A stretch of DNA of 64,000 nucleotides from Streptomyces panaciradicis (GTDB lineage Bacteria > Actinomycetota > Actinomycetes > Streptomycetales > Streptomycetaceae), in NCBI RefSeq assembly GCF_023516615.1, contig NZ_JAMGBF010000096.1, positions 1 to 64,000 of the forward strand. Direction: 5' to 3'. Below are positions 43,590 through 51,870 of the stretch, one piece after another. The notes under the pieces were generated by a model. That model searched no databases. It saw only the letters and a program-made list of their open reading frames with translations, and was not told where the DNA came from. Numbering within the stretch: position 1 is the stretch's first letter; each line of letters opens with the position of its first letter. Both the position numbers and the translations under genes were made by a program.

Positions 43590-44005
43590 CCGGCTTCTCC
43601 GCCGCCCGGCCCGCGCCGGTGCCCGTACTGACGCTGGGGGACATCCTGCTGGTCACCCTGCAGGGGGACCTGCACGACGGGGCGGCCGAGCAGCTCCAGC
43701 ACGACATCACGCACCGCATCGCCGCCGGCCCCGGGCCGGTGGGCGGCGTCGTGATCGACGTCTCCGGAGTGGACATCGTCGACTCCTTCCTCGGCCGCGT
43801 CCTGGCCGAGATCGCCGCGAACGCACGCCTGCTGGCCGCACGGACCGTCCTGGCCGGACTGCGCCCCGCCGTGGCCATCACCCTGGTCGAGCTGGGCCTG
43901 ACCCTTCCCGGTCTGGTCACCGCCCTGAACGTCGACGACGCCCTGGCCCGGCTGGGCCGCACGCCCAGCGCCGCCCCGCCCTCTCACCCGGAAGAGGGTG
44001 CGTGA
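43586..44005 (+). CDS. rsbS: RsbS-like stressosome STAS protein
   Basis: A 139-residue single STAS domain: VPVLTLGDILLVTLQGDLHD, VVIDVSGVDIVDSFLGRVLA, VLAGLRPAVAITLVELGLTL. Ser67 in VDSF corresponds to the RsbS residue phosphorylated by RsbT. It forms the stressosome core with RsbR and sequesters RsbT until phosphorylated. The GTG start overlaps the rsbR stop (GTGA) and its own stop overlaps the rsbT start, so stoichiometric coupled translation is likely. The start also lacks a separate Shine-Dalgarno, as expected for coupling. Confidence 0.92.
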   Translation: MTGFSAARPAPVPVLTLGDILLVTLQGDLHDGAAEQLQHDITHRIAAGPGPVGGVVIDVSGVDIVDSFLGRVLAEIAANARLLAARTVLAGLRPAVAITLVELGLTLPGLVTALNVDDALARLGRTPSAAPPSHPEEGA

Positions 44006-44448
44006 TGCATGCCCGAACCGCTTCGACCTCCCGCCTGCCCATCACCTCGGACTCCGACCTGGCCTGGGTGCGCCAGCACGTGCGCCAGGCCGCAGCCGAG
44101 GTCGGCTTCAACCTCGTCCAGCAGACGAAGCTGGTGACCGCCACCAGCGAACTCGCCCGCAACACCCTCGTCCACGGGGGCGGCGGCCACATGGAGGCCA
44201 CCGTGCTCAGGGAAGGGGTGACGCGCGGAATCCGCCTGTCGTTCATCGACGGCGGCCCCGGCATCGCCGACCCCGAACTCGCCATGACCGACGGATACAG
44301 CACAGGCGGCGGGCTGGGCATGGGCCTCAGCGGCGCCAAGCGGCTGGTGGCCGAGTTCACCCTCGAAAGCCGTCCCGGGCAGGGCACCACCGTCACCGTC
44401 ACCGACTGGGTCTCCGGCGTGCCCTCCCCCCGGACGGGTGCGCCATGA
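44002..44448 (+). CDS. rsbT: RsbT-like serine kinase (switch protein)
   Basis: A 148-residue GHKL ATPase/kinase. The N box is in ATSELARNTLVHG, G1 in FIDGGPGIADPE, and G2 in GGGLGMGLSGAKRL, ending with GQGTTVTVTDWV. RsbT phosphorylates RsbR and RsbS, leaves the stressosome, and activates the phosphatase RsbU; both partners are encoded in this operon. The start is read as GTG (GTGATG) overlapping the rsbS stop; the following ATG is an alternative one codon later. Its stop overlaps the next gene (ATGA). Length is close to Bacillus RsbT (133). Confidence 0.92.
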   Translation: MMHARTASTSRLPITSDSDLAWVRQHVRQAAAEVGFNLVQQTKLVTATSELARNTLVHGGGGHMEATVLREGVTRGIRLSFIDGGPGIADPELAMTDGYSTGGGLGMGLSGAKRLVAEFTLESRPGQGTTVTVTDWVSGVPSPRTGAP

Positions 44449-45515
44449 GCAGGGTGTGGGACATCCCGGTCGAGGACAGCACCAGGATCCGGGACGTACG
44501 CGTCGCCGCCGAAGCCGCCTGCGCCCACGCGGCACTGGACCCGCACGCCACCGCGGTGACCGCGCTGGTGGCCACCGAGCTGGCCAGCAATCTGGTCAAA
44601 CACGCCGCCGGCGGCCGCATCGTCGTCAACCTCACCGATCCCTCGGACACCCTCGCACCCGACGGCACCGGTGTGCAGATCACCTCGCTCGATCACGGGC
44701 CGGGCATCGAGAACGTCGAGGCCGCGCTGCGTGACGGCCACACCACCACCTCCTCGCTCGGCGCGGGTCTGGGCACCTGTCTGCGCATCGCCCACGCCTT
44801 CGACCTGCACAGCCGCCCGGGGCAGGGCACCGTCGCGGTGGCGCGGATCGGCCGGGCGCCGGCGCCGCGCAGCGCTCACGCCGAGCCGCTCCCACCTCGT
44901 ACGGGCGTCCGCGCCGGCGGGATCACCACCGCCCTGGCCCATGCCGAGCACTCCGGCGACGCCTTCAGCCGGGTGCGCTCCGGCCCGCGCGTCACCCTGC
45001 TGCTCTGCGACGGACTCGGCCACGGGCCCAAGGCCGCCGAGGCGTCCACCGCCGCCGTCGAGGCCCTGCGCCGGTGCGCGGACCGGCCGCCCGCCGACAT
45101 CCTGCGGCATCTGCACACCGCGCTGCGTGCCACCCGGGGCGCGGCGGTCGGCGTCGCCCAACTGGACGAGGAAACCTGCCGGTTGTCGTTCGCGGGCGTC
45201 GGCAACATCGGCGCCCGGCTGCGCACCGAGGACACCTGGCAGTCCTTGCTCTCCCACCCCGGCATCGTCGGCGCGCACTTCCCCGCCACCGTGCCCGTGC
45301 ACGAGAGCGACTGGCGGCCGGACAGCCTGCTCGTCCTGCACAGCGACGGACTGCCCAGCCGCTGGGTGCCCCCGGCAGACCCCCGCCTGGGCGACCACGA
45401 CCCGGCCGTGGTGGCCGCGGTCGTCCTCCGGGACGCGGGGAGCGCCGCCCGCCCCCTGCGCGACGACACCTGCGTGGCCGTACTGGCTCCACGACCGCGC
45501 GAGAGACGCCCATGA
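44445..45515 (+). CDS. GHKL ATPase fused to an RsbX-like PP2C phosphatase
   Basis: A 356-residue fusion. Residues 1-135 form a GHKL kinase-like domain (VATELASNLVKHAAGGRIVV, LDHGPGIENVE, SSLGAGLGTCLRIA). Residues 150-350 form a PP2C-type domain with GGITTALAHAEHSGDAF, LLLCDGLGHGPKAAEAS and RDDTCVAVLAP, matching RsbX, the feedback phosphatase that resets RsbR/RsbS. Bacillus has only the separate RsbX; combining an RsbT/RsbW-type ATPase with RsbX places writer and eraser in one chain. It sits between rsbT and rsbU with ATGA overlaps on both sides. Whether the ATPase half is an active kinase is unknown, but the N, G1 and G2 boxes look intact. Confidence 0.85.
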   Translation: MSRVWDIPVEDSTRIRDVRVAAEAACAHAALDPHATAVTALVATELASNLVKHAAGGRIVVNLTDPSDTLAPDGTGVQITSLDHGPGIENVEAALRDGHTTTSSLGAGLGTCLRIAHAFDLHSRPGQGTVAVARIGRAPAPRSAHAEPLPPRTGVRAGGITTALAHAEHSGDAFSRVRSGPRVTLLLCDGLGHGPKAAEASTAAVEALRRCADRPPADILRHLHTALRATRGAAVGVAQLDEETCRLSFAGVGNIGARLRTEDTWQSLLSHPGIVGAHFPATVPVHESDWRPDSLLVLHSDGLPSRWVPPADPRLGDHDPAVVAAVVLRDAGSAARPLRDDTCVAVLAPRPRERRP

Positions 45516-47374
45516 CCGACACCACGCACGTCCGGGAGATCGCGTCGGCCGCCGACGCGGCCCGGGCCCGCGCGGAGGCCGACCGGATCGCCACCGACGG
45601 CGGAGCACCGCCGCTGGAGCGCGCCCGCTTCCTCACCGCGCTGACGGCACGGCTCAGCCACAGCCTCGGCCCGGGCGGGCAGTGGCGACTGCTGCTCCGC
45701 GTCGAGCGGGAACCCGGTGGGGAAGGCGCGCTCCTGTGCGCGTCGCTGACCTCGGCCGGCTCGTGCGCACCGGACCCCGCCGAGACGCACACCCTCACCT
45801 GCCCGCTTCCCCGTCCACCTGCCCGTGCCGGCCGGCGCGCCGCCCTGCCGCTGCCGGAGGCGCTGCTGCGCGCGGACGAGGACACCGCGGCCGTACTGAG
45901 CCTGCTGGACGCCCAGCAGACCCTCGTTCAGCTGCACGGCGAGGAACTGCACCAGACCAACCAGGGCGTTCTGGCACTGCACTCCGACCTGGAGGCCGCA
46001 GCCCGCACCCAGCGCGAACTGCTCGAAGCCGAGCAGCGCGCACGCGCCGAGGCGGAGCGGGCCCGGCGTCTGCTGACCTTCCTCGGTGACGCCAGCGCCG
46101 CCATCGCCTCCTCCCTCAGCCACACGGCCATCCTGCGCCGCCTGTCCGACCTCCTCGTGCCGGACTACGCCGACCATCTGGACGTCTGGCTCTTCGACGA
46201 GGAGAAGGACGCGTACGAGGGGTACGACGAGCACGCGCGCCCGGTGCGGGAGCACTCCGCGGCCGCGGTGGCCGCCGCCCGCACCGGCCGTCCCCAGCAC
46301 GCCGCGGACCGCCCCGCGGCACTGCCCGGCGTGGACGACCTCCCGCCGTCCGCCCTGTCACCTCGGCGCCCGCTGCTGGCCGTCCCCCTCACGGCACACC
46401 GCCTGCTGGGGGTCCTCACCCTCACCGCGCCGGCATCCGGATTCGACGCGGACACCTGCGTGATGCTGCTCGAACTCGCCCGCCGCGTCGGCGTCGCCCT
46501 CGACCACGCCCACCACTACGAGCGCTACCGCGACACCGCCGAGGCACTCCAGCGCGCCCAGCTCACCGACCTGCCCGCCCATCCCGGGCTGGTGGCGGCC
46601 GCCCGCTACCTGCCGGCCACCTGGGGCATGAACATCGGCGGCGACTGGTACGACGCCTTCCTCCAGCCCGACGGCAGTCTGCTGGCCGTCATAGGGGACG
46701 TGACCGGCCACGGCCTGCGCGCCGCCGTCGTCATGGGCCAACTGCGCACCGCCCTGCGCGCCTACGCCGTCGAGAACGCCACTCCCGGCGAGATCCTCAC
46801 GCGTCTGCACCACATGCTCCGCCACCTGCAGCCGGAGCTGTACGCCACCGCGATGATCGCCCGCTTCCGGCCGGGCGATCCGCGGGTGCTCTGGGCGTCG
46901 GCCGGCCACCCGCCCGCCGTCGTGCGCGACGTCGACGGCGCCGTGCGCGTCCTGGACCACAAACCCGGCGTGATGCTCGGCATCCCCCTGCCCGGCGTGT
47001 ACCCGGACCACCGGGCCGAACTGCCCGCCGGTTCCTCCCTGGTGCTGTACACCGACGGCCTGGTCGAACGGCGGGGCGAGGGCATCGACGCCGGTATCGG
47101 CCGACTGTGCCGCGCCCTGGAGGCGGTGAGCACCTCCGAGCTTGAGCAGGACCCGGACGCCGCGGCAGACGCCCTGCTCAAGCCGCTCCTGCACGACTCC
47201 GAACGCGCCGACGACGTCTGCCTGCTGCTGTGCCACACCGTGCGGCCCACCGTGCCGACCCGGCACGCCGAGGCGGACAGGTCCCCCGTCCATCACGAAC
47301 CCCCTGGGAACCGGTCCTGTCGCGGTAGCGTGGAGGACACCAGGCGAGAGGGTGAATGCCGTGACCGCATCTGA
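45512..47374 (+). CDS. rsbU: RsbU-like phosphatase with coiled coil, GAF and PP2C domains
   Basis: A 620-residue protein. An N-terminal sensor-like region leads to a coiled coil at about 130-195 (LLDAQQTLVQLHGEELHQTN, RTQRELLEAEQRARAEAERA). A GAF-like domain covers about 195-345 and a PP2C/SpoIIE domain about 350-590 with metal ligands in IGGDWYDAF, VIGDVTGHG and ERADDVCLLL. Bacillus RsbU is switched on by RsbT binding to its N-terminus and then dephosphorylates RsbV; the coiled coil is a plausible docking site. The start overlaps the preceding gene (ATGA). The last 35 residues are hydrophilic and overlap the start of the next gene, so the end may be variable. Last core gene of the stressosome operon. 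Confidence 0.88.
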   Translation: MTDTTHVREIASAADAARARAEADRIATDGGAPPLERARFLTALTARLSHSLGPGGQWRLLLRVEREPGGEGALLCASLTSAGSCAPDPAETHTLTCPLPRPPARAGRRAALPLPEALLRADEDTAAVLSLLDAQQTLVQLHGEELHQTNQGVLALHSDLEAAARTQRELLEAEQRARAEAERARRLLTFLGDASAAIASSLSHTAILRRLSDLLVPDYADHLDVWLFDEEKDAYEGYDEHARPVREHSAAAVAAARTGRPQHAADRPAALPGVDDLPPSALSPRRPLLAVPLTAHRLLGVLTLTAPASGFDADTCVMLLELARRVGVALDHAHHYERYRDTAEALQRAQLTDLPAHPGLVAAARYLPATWGMNIGGDWYDAFLQPDGSLLAVIGDVTGHGLRAAVVMGQLRTALRAYAVENATPGEILTRLHHMLRHLQPELYATAMIARFRPGDPRVLWASAGHPPAVVRDVDGAVRVLDHKPGVMLGIPLPGVYPDHRAELPAGSSLVLYTDGLVERRGEGIDAGIGRLCRALEAVSTSELEQDPDAAADALLKPLLHDSERADDVCLLLCHTVRPTVPTRHAEADRSPVHHEPPGNRSCRGSVEDTRREGECRDRI

Positions 47375-48536
47375 CCAGCTGCCCTCGGCAGAGGCCCTGC
47401 TGCGGGCCGCTCCGCCTCACGCGCTGGTCGCCACCGCCCGCCGGCTGCTCGCCGAGCGGGTGGGCGCCCAGGAGGTGACGCTGCTGCTGGCCGACTACGG
47501 ACTGACCGTCCTGCAGCCGGTCACCCACCTGCCGCACACCGACGCGCCCGTCCCGGCCGACGAGGGGCCCGCGGGCAGCGCCTTCGTCAACCAGAAGCCG
47601 GTCGTCGAAGTGCTGGACGAGCCGTCCGGCCAGGTGGTGCATCTGCCCATCACCGTGCGCGGCGACCGCATGGGCGTGCTCTCCGTACGGCTGCCCGCGC
47701 GCACCGTCGCCCCGGAAACCGTGCTCCAGCTCGGCGACTTCGCCACGGCACTGGGCCACGAGGTCACCACCGCCGGCCGCGACACCGACCTCTACCTCCA
47801 GGCCCGTCGCACCCGGCGCCTCACCCTCGCCGCCGAGATGCAGTGGCAGCTCCTGCCCGGCCGGGGCTGTTCCCGCCCGGAGTACGTCATCGGCGCGCAC
47901 CTCGAACCCGCCTACGCGATCGGCGGCGACAACTTCGACTGGTCGACCAGCGCCGACCACCTCACCCTCACCGTCACCGACGGCATGGGTCAGGGCATAG
48001 ACGCCTCCTTGCTCACCAGTCTCACCGTCAGCGCCCTGCGCAACGCCCGGCGCGCCGGCATCGGCCTCGCCGACCAGGCGGCCCTGGCCGACCAGGCCGT
48101 CTTCGCCCAGTACGGCGGCAAGGCCTACGCCTCCACGCTGTTGCTGCACTTCGACCTGGACACCGGCACCGTGCACGCCGTGGACGCCGGCTCGCCGCAG
48201 CTGTTCCGCCAGCGCGGCGGGCACACCGAGCGCGTCGAACTCGACGCCCAGCTGCCGCTCGGCATGTTCGAGGAGACCCTCTACGAGGAGCAGACCTTCC
48301 ACGTCGAGCCCGGCGACCGTCTCATCGCCGTCAGCAGCGGCGTGCACGACACCCGCTCCGCGGCCGGCGACCTCTTCGGCGAACGGGTGCTGCGCCAGGT
48401 CCTGGGCGCCACCCGCAGCGCGGAGCCGCACGAGGCGTCACGCGCGGTCGTCGCCGGACTGATCGAGCACTACGGCAGCCGGGAACTGCTCTCCGACGCC
48501 GCCGTGGTCTGCCTCGACTGGAACGGCCGCCGCTGA
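47361..48536 (+). CDS. GAF-like/SpoIIE-type phosphatase paralogue
   Basis: A 391-residue protein closely similar to the one at 41384 over its whole length. Shared blocks include LLADYGLTVLQPVTHLPHT, HLPITVRGDRMGVLSVRL, TLAAEMQWQLLPGR, GGDNFDWS, NARRAGIGLADQAALADQAV and AQLPLGMFEETLY. It keeps Asp in VTDGMGQG but the C-terminal DD pair is SD (LLSDAAVVCLDW), whereas the other paralogue has KDD. GTG 47361 is chosen because GAGAGGG lies eight bases upstream; GTG 47352 is an alternative. The start overlaps the rsbU end, so it may be read with the stressosome operon. It converges on a MarR gene. Confidence 0.82.
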   Translation: MTASDQLPSAEALLRAAPPHALVATARRLLAERVGAQEVTLLLADYGLTVLQPVTHLPHTDAPVPADEGPAGSAFVNQKPVVEVLDEPSGQVVHLPITVRGDRMGVLSVRLPARTVAPETVLQLGDFATALGHEVTTAGRDTDLYLQARRTRRLTLAAEMQWQLLPGRGCSRPEYVIGAHLEPAYAIGGDNFDWSTSADHLTLTVTDGMGQGIDASLLTSLTVSALRNARRAGIGLADQAALADQAVFAQYGGKAYASTLLLHFDLDTGTVHAVDAGSPQLFRQRGGHTERVELDAQLPLGMFEETLYEEQTFHVEPGDRLIAVSSGVHDTRSAAGDLFGERVLRQVLGATRSAEPHEASRAVVAGLIEHYGSRELLSDAAVVCLDWNGRR

Positions 48537-48546
48537 GCCCCGCCCG

Positions 48547-49056
48547 TCACAGGCCGGGGCCGCCGGCCTCCTTGTCGACACTCTTCTGAGCAATCCGAAA
48601 CGCGCGCAGCCCCGCGCTCAACGCGGTCCGCTCGCCGGGCGTCATGGCCGCGAGGGCCGCGGTGAGCGCCTGCGCCCTGCGCTCGGCCACCTCGCTCAGC
48701 ACCTGCCGGCCACGCGCCGTGAGGACCAGCTGCACCTCGCGCCGCTTGAGCGGGTGCAGCAGGCGCTCCAGCAGACCGGCGGCCTCCAGCCGGTCGCACA
48801 GCCGGCTGGCGGTCGGCAGTCCTATGTCCATGCCCTCGGCCAACGCCGTGAGATTGAGCCCCGGCTCCGCCTCCAGGATCCGCAGGGCCCGCAACTGGTG
48901 CGGGGAGAGCCTGAGGCTGGCTCCCTGAGCGGCCACCGACCACAGATGCGCCAGACCGTCCACGGCATCGGCGATCTCCAGAGCAACCGACAGGGGTTCG
49001 GTCCCCCGTCCGCTCGTCTGGTCGTCCCCCGAGCCACTGAGACGAGTCACTCGCAC
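48547..49056 (-). CDS. MarR-family transcriptional regulator
   Basis: A 169-residue winged-helix protein. It has SLRLSPHQLRALRILEAEPG, the recognition helix region DIGLPTASRLCDRLEAAGLL and the wing LLHPLKRREVQLVLTARGRQ, with dimerisation helices at both ends. It is similar to the MarR protein at 40764, and both stand beside similar SpoIIE-like genes, so the two pairs look like copies of one module. This one converges on its partner, the other diverges. It is divergent from the lasso peptide cluster, so it could also control that; no clear operator is visible in front of it. Start GTG. Confidence 0.87.
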   Translation of the reverse strand: MRVTRLSGSGDDQTSGRGTEPLSVALEIADAVDGLAHLWSVAAQGASLRLSPHQLRALRILEAEPGLNLTALAEGMDIGLPTASRLCDRLEAAGLLERLLHPLKRREVQLVLTARGRQVLSEVAERRAQALTAALAAMTPGERTALSAGLRAFRIAQKSVDKEAGGPGL

Positions 49057-49587
49057 ATCACTTTCAGTAATTTCCTGGTTATACGGATACCATCCTCATT
49101 CAAACGCGGTACCCGAAGAACCGTCGAACAAGCACATCCCGGGCGGTGCCACTCCACCGGACCATCCCATTCGCACACGGCCTCCATACCGCCTCCCTCA
49201 CCGCCCGGTGTCGAGCCGCGTGAACCGCTCCGGATTCAACCGGAGCGAATGCGTCCGCACGCAGTGCGAGCGCCGGGCGCCGCCCGCACGCGACGGGTGG
49301 CGAGCGCGCTTGCCGGGCGCGCCCGGCAGCCTTCGGGCGGCGCCCTCGAATCGATTCTTCGAACGTCCACCCACCTCGGCACACAGGGGCACGGCGCGCC
49401 GCGATGCGAGGGAGCGCACAACCCCGGGCGGCCGGAGTTTGCACATTATCCGACCTTTGCTCGGGCTCTTGCCGGACCCCGGTCCGCCCCAGCCAACTGG
49501 TGCCACGGCCGCTTCCCGGCCGGGCTCCCGACGGGCCTGGCCGCAGGAAAGGGATGTGGTCGGGACATCCGCATCTGAGGAGTAGTC
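49057..49587. other. Divergent region MarR / lasso cluster with hairpins
   Basis: 531 bases without a supportable gene. It holds two strong structures: a hairpin CGCTCCGG-ATTCAA-CCGGAGCG at 49226-49247 and an 18-bp perfect palindrome TGCCGGGCGCGCCCGGCA at 49311-49328. It must carry promoters for the MarR gene (left) and the lasso operon (right). Since both genes point outward, the hairpins cannot end a visible gene and may be attenuators or operators. Confidence 0.45.
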
Positions 49588-49698
49588 ATGAAGAAGGCCT
49601 ACGAGGCTCCGACGCTCGTCCGGCTCGGCACCTTCCGCAAGGAGACCGGGCTCCTCGGGGGATCCGGCAACGACCGGCTGATCCTGAGCAAGAACTGA
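49588..49698 (+). CDS. Lasso peptide precursor, citrulassin-type
   Basis: A 36-residue precursor. The leader starts MKKAYEAPTLVRLGTF and ends KETG, with the conserved Thr at position -2. The YxxPxL motif recognised by the RRE protein is present as YEAPTL. The predicted core is LLGGSGNDRLILSKN. The amine of Leu1 should join the side chain of Asp8, giving an eight-residue ring threaded by the tail. The core differs from citrulassin A as I remember it (LLGLAGNDRLVLSKN) at positions 4, 5 and 11 only. Arg9, which is converted to citrulline in that family, is kept. GAGGAG lies seven bases before the ATG. The biosynthetic genes follow on the same strand after 26 bases. Confidence 0.92.
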   Translation: MKKAYEAPTLVRLGTFRKETGLLGGSGNDRLILSKN

Positions 49699-49724
49699 CG
49701 GCCGACGGTCCTTGACCCGACGTC

Positions 49725-51569
49725 ATGACTGAACTGCACGAAAGTGCGGGGATGGGCCCCGGCGACGCGCACTTCACGGTCCTTCCGGACCGTGCGGACG
49801 CGGCCGCCGTGGCCCGCTCCCTCGCCCGCCACGAAAGCCGTACGCTGGCGCACGCCTCGGGCCGGCCCTGGCTCGTCGGTCACTGGCACGACGACGAGAT
49901 CCTCACGGCCCAGACCGGCGGCGCCTGCGTCGCCGTGATCGGCTGCTGCCCGATCGAGGCGGGCGAACTGAGGCGCCGTACCGCACGGTTGCGTGATCTC
50001 GCCGAACTCGGACCACTGGCCCGTTCCCTGCCGGGCAGCTTCCATCTCGTGGCCGCCCTCGACGGCCGGACCTGGGTGCAGGGCACGGCCTCCGGACTGC
50101 GGCTGGTCTTCCACGCGGAGATCGACGGGGTACGGGTGGCCGCGAGCCGGGCCGACACGCTCGCCGACGCCCTGGGACTCGCCCCCGACGTGGAGGAACT
50201 GGCCGTCAGGCTGCTGTGGCCGGCGCCCTACCCGCTGTTCGAGAGGTCGATGTGGCGTGGGATCACCGCCGTACCCCCGGAGGACGCGCTGGTCGTCGGC
50301 ACGGACGGACGCACCGTGCGGAACACCAGGTGGTGGACACCGCCGGAACCGGTCCGGCCGCTCGAAGAGGCCGCGCCACTGATCCGCGAGGCACTGGAGG
50401 AGGCCGTCGCGGCACGGACCCGCCAGGGCGGAGTGGTCAGCAGCGACCTGTCCGGCGGCCTGGACTCGACCTCCGTCTGCTTCCTGGCCGACCGCTCCCC
50501 CGCCCGTGTGGTGGCGGGCACCTGGCCGGGACGCGATCCCGCGGACACCGACCTGGAGTGGGCCCAGCGGGCGATCAAACACCTCCCGGACGTCGAGCAC
50601 GTTGTGTGGGACGCCGATGCCTCCCCACTGGTCTACGACGACCTGCTGGGCATCGACGACCTGCTCGACGAACCCACGATCGGCGTCATGGACCGCTCCC
50701 GCGTCCTGCACCACCTGCCCGACCTGGCCGCACGCGGCAGCCGGCTGCACCTGACCGGCATCGGCGGCGACCACGTGGCATGGTGCTCCGAGGCCTACTA
50801 CCACCGGCTGCTGCGCACCAGCCCGCTGTTCGCCCTGCGCCAGCTGCGGGGGTTCCGCGCGCTGTGGCAGTGGCCGCTCGGCGGCACGGTCCGCGCTCTC
50901 GCCGACTCACGACCGTACGGCGCATGGCTCGCCGACGCCGCCCACCGGCTGCGCGAACCCTCGCCCCCATCCGTCGCGACGGCTCTCGGCTGGGGCATGG
51001 CGCCTCGCCTGTTCGACTGGGTGACTCCGCAGGCCGAACGCATGGCCCGCCGGGCATTGCTCGATGCCGCGAGCACCGCAGCGCCGCTGCACCCGGACCG
51101 CGGACTGCACACGGACCTCGAACAGATCCGCTCGTGCACCCGCGTCATCCGCCAGTGGGACCGGATGGCCGCGCGCGCCGGCCTGCCGATGGCCTCCCCC
51201 TTCCTCGACGACCGCGTCATCGAGGCATGTCTCGCCGTGCGTCCGGCCGAACGCGTCTCGCCCTGGCGCTACAAGCCTGTTCTGGGCGCGGCCATGCGCG
51301 GGATCGTTCCCGAGGAGTGCCTGCGGCGCAGCAACAAGGCGACGGCCTCCATGGACGCCGCCAACGGGCTGCGCGACCACCGGGCCGATCTGCTGGCCCT
51401 GTGGGAGGGCTCGCGGCTTGAGGAGCTGGGTCTGGTGGACGGCGCCGCGCTGCGGCGGCTCGCCCTGCGGCCCGCCTCCCGCGGGCTTTCCCAGGCCTTC
51501 CTGTACTCCACCATCGCCGCCGAGGTGTGGCTGCGGGGACTCGCCCGCGACCCCCTCCCCCGACCCTGA
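49725..51569 (+). CDS. Lasso peptide macrolactam synthetase (asparagine synthetase-like, C protein)
   Basis: A 614-residue homologue of asparagine synthetase B. The N-terminal glutaminase-like domain (about 1-210) lacks the catalytic Cys2. The ATP-pyrophosphatase domain has the PPi loop SGGLDS at 243-248 (VVSSDLSGGLDSTSVCF) and DEPTIGVMDRS, LTGIGGDH and MASPFLDDRVIEACL downstream. In lasso biosynthesis the enzyme adenylates the Asp8 side chain and closes the ring onto the core N-terminus. It is the second gene of the cluster, in the usual A-C-B1-B2-D order, and is closely followed by the RRE and protease genes. Confidence 0.95.
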   Translation: MTELHESAGMGPGDAHFTVLPDRADAAAVARSLARHESRTLAHASGRPWLVGHWHDDEILTAQTGGACVAVIGCCPIEAGELRRRTARLRDLAELGPLARSLPGSFHLVAALDGRTWVQGTASGLRLVFHAEIDGVRVAASRADTLADALGLAPDVEELAVRLLWPAPYPLFERSMWRGITAVPPEDALVVGTDGRTVRNTRWWTPPEPVRPLEEAAPLIREALEEAVAARTRQGGVVSSDLSGGLDSTSVCFLADRSPARVVAGTWPGRDPADTDLEWAQRAIKHLPDVEHVVWDADASPLVYDDLLGIDDLLDEPTIGVMDRSRVLHHLPDLAARGSRLHLTGIGGDHVAWCSEAYYHRLLRTSPLFALRQLRGFRALWQWPLGGTVRALADSRPYGAWLADAAHRLREPSPPSVATALGWGMAPRLFDWVTPQAERMARRALLDAASTAAPLHPDRGLHTDLEQIRSCTRVIRQWDRMAARAGLPMASPFLDDRVIEACLAVRPAERVSPWRYKPVLGAAMRGIVPEECLRRSNKATASMDAANGLRDHRADLLALWEGSRLEELGLVDGAALRRLALRPASRGLSQAFLYSTIAAEVWLRGLARDPLPRP

Positions 51570-51615
51570 GCCCGTCGACCGCCAGTCATGTCGGACACGT
51601 CAGAAAGGCCTTCGT

Positions 51616-51870
51616 ATGCCCCTGCGGTTCAGCGACACCGTCTCCACTGCCGAGACCGACTACGGAACCGTACTGCTGGACGAACGGGCCGGTGCCTACT
51701 GGGAGTTGAACCCCACCGCCACCCTGGTGGTACGGACGCTGCTGGACGGGGGCGAGGACACGGACGCGGCCGCGGCCCTGACCAGGGAGTTCGACATCGA
51801 CCGGGCGCAGGCCCTGCGGGACGTCGAAGCACTCGTACAGGACCTGCGCAACTCGGGGCTGGCGTCATGA
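51616..51870 (+). CDS. Lasso peptide RRE (PqqD-like, B1) protein
   Basis: An 84-residue PqqD-like RiPP recognition element: LRFSDTVSTAETDYGTVLLD, RAGAYWELNPTATLVVRTLL, ALTREFDIDRAQALRDVEAL. The strand-rich N-terminus plus three-helix end is the usual fold that binds the YxxPxL leader motif and delivers the precursor to the protease. ATG 51616 follows AGAAAGG by seven bases. Its stop overlaps the protease start (ATGA), matching the need for equal amounts of the B1-B2 pair. Confidence 0.93.
   Translation: MPLRFSDTVSTAETDYGTVLLDERAGAYWELNPTATLVVRTLLDGGEDTDAAAALTREFDIDRAQALRDVEALVQDLRNSGLAS

Noticed and set aside
49648..49698. Lasso core starting at the Gly before LL (ring closed on residue 9)
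   Set aside because: It would put the conserved Thr at -1 instead of -2 and break the match to citrulassin; Leu1-Asp8 is preferred.
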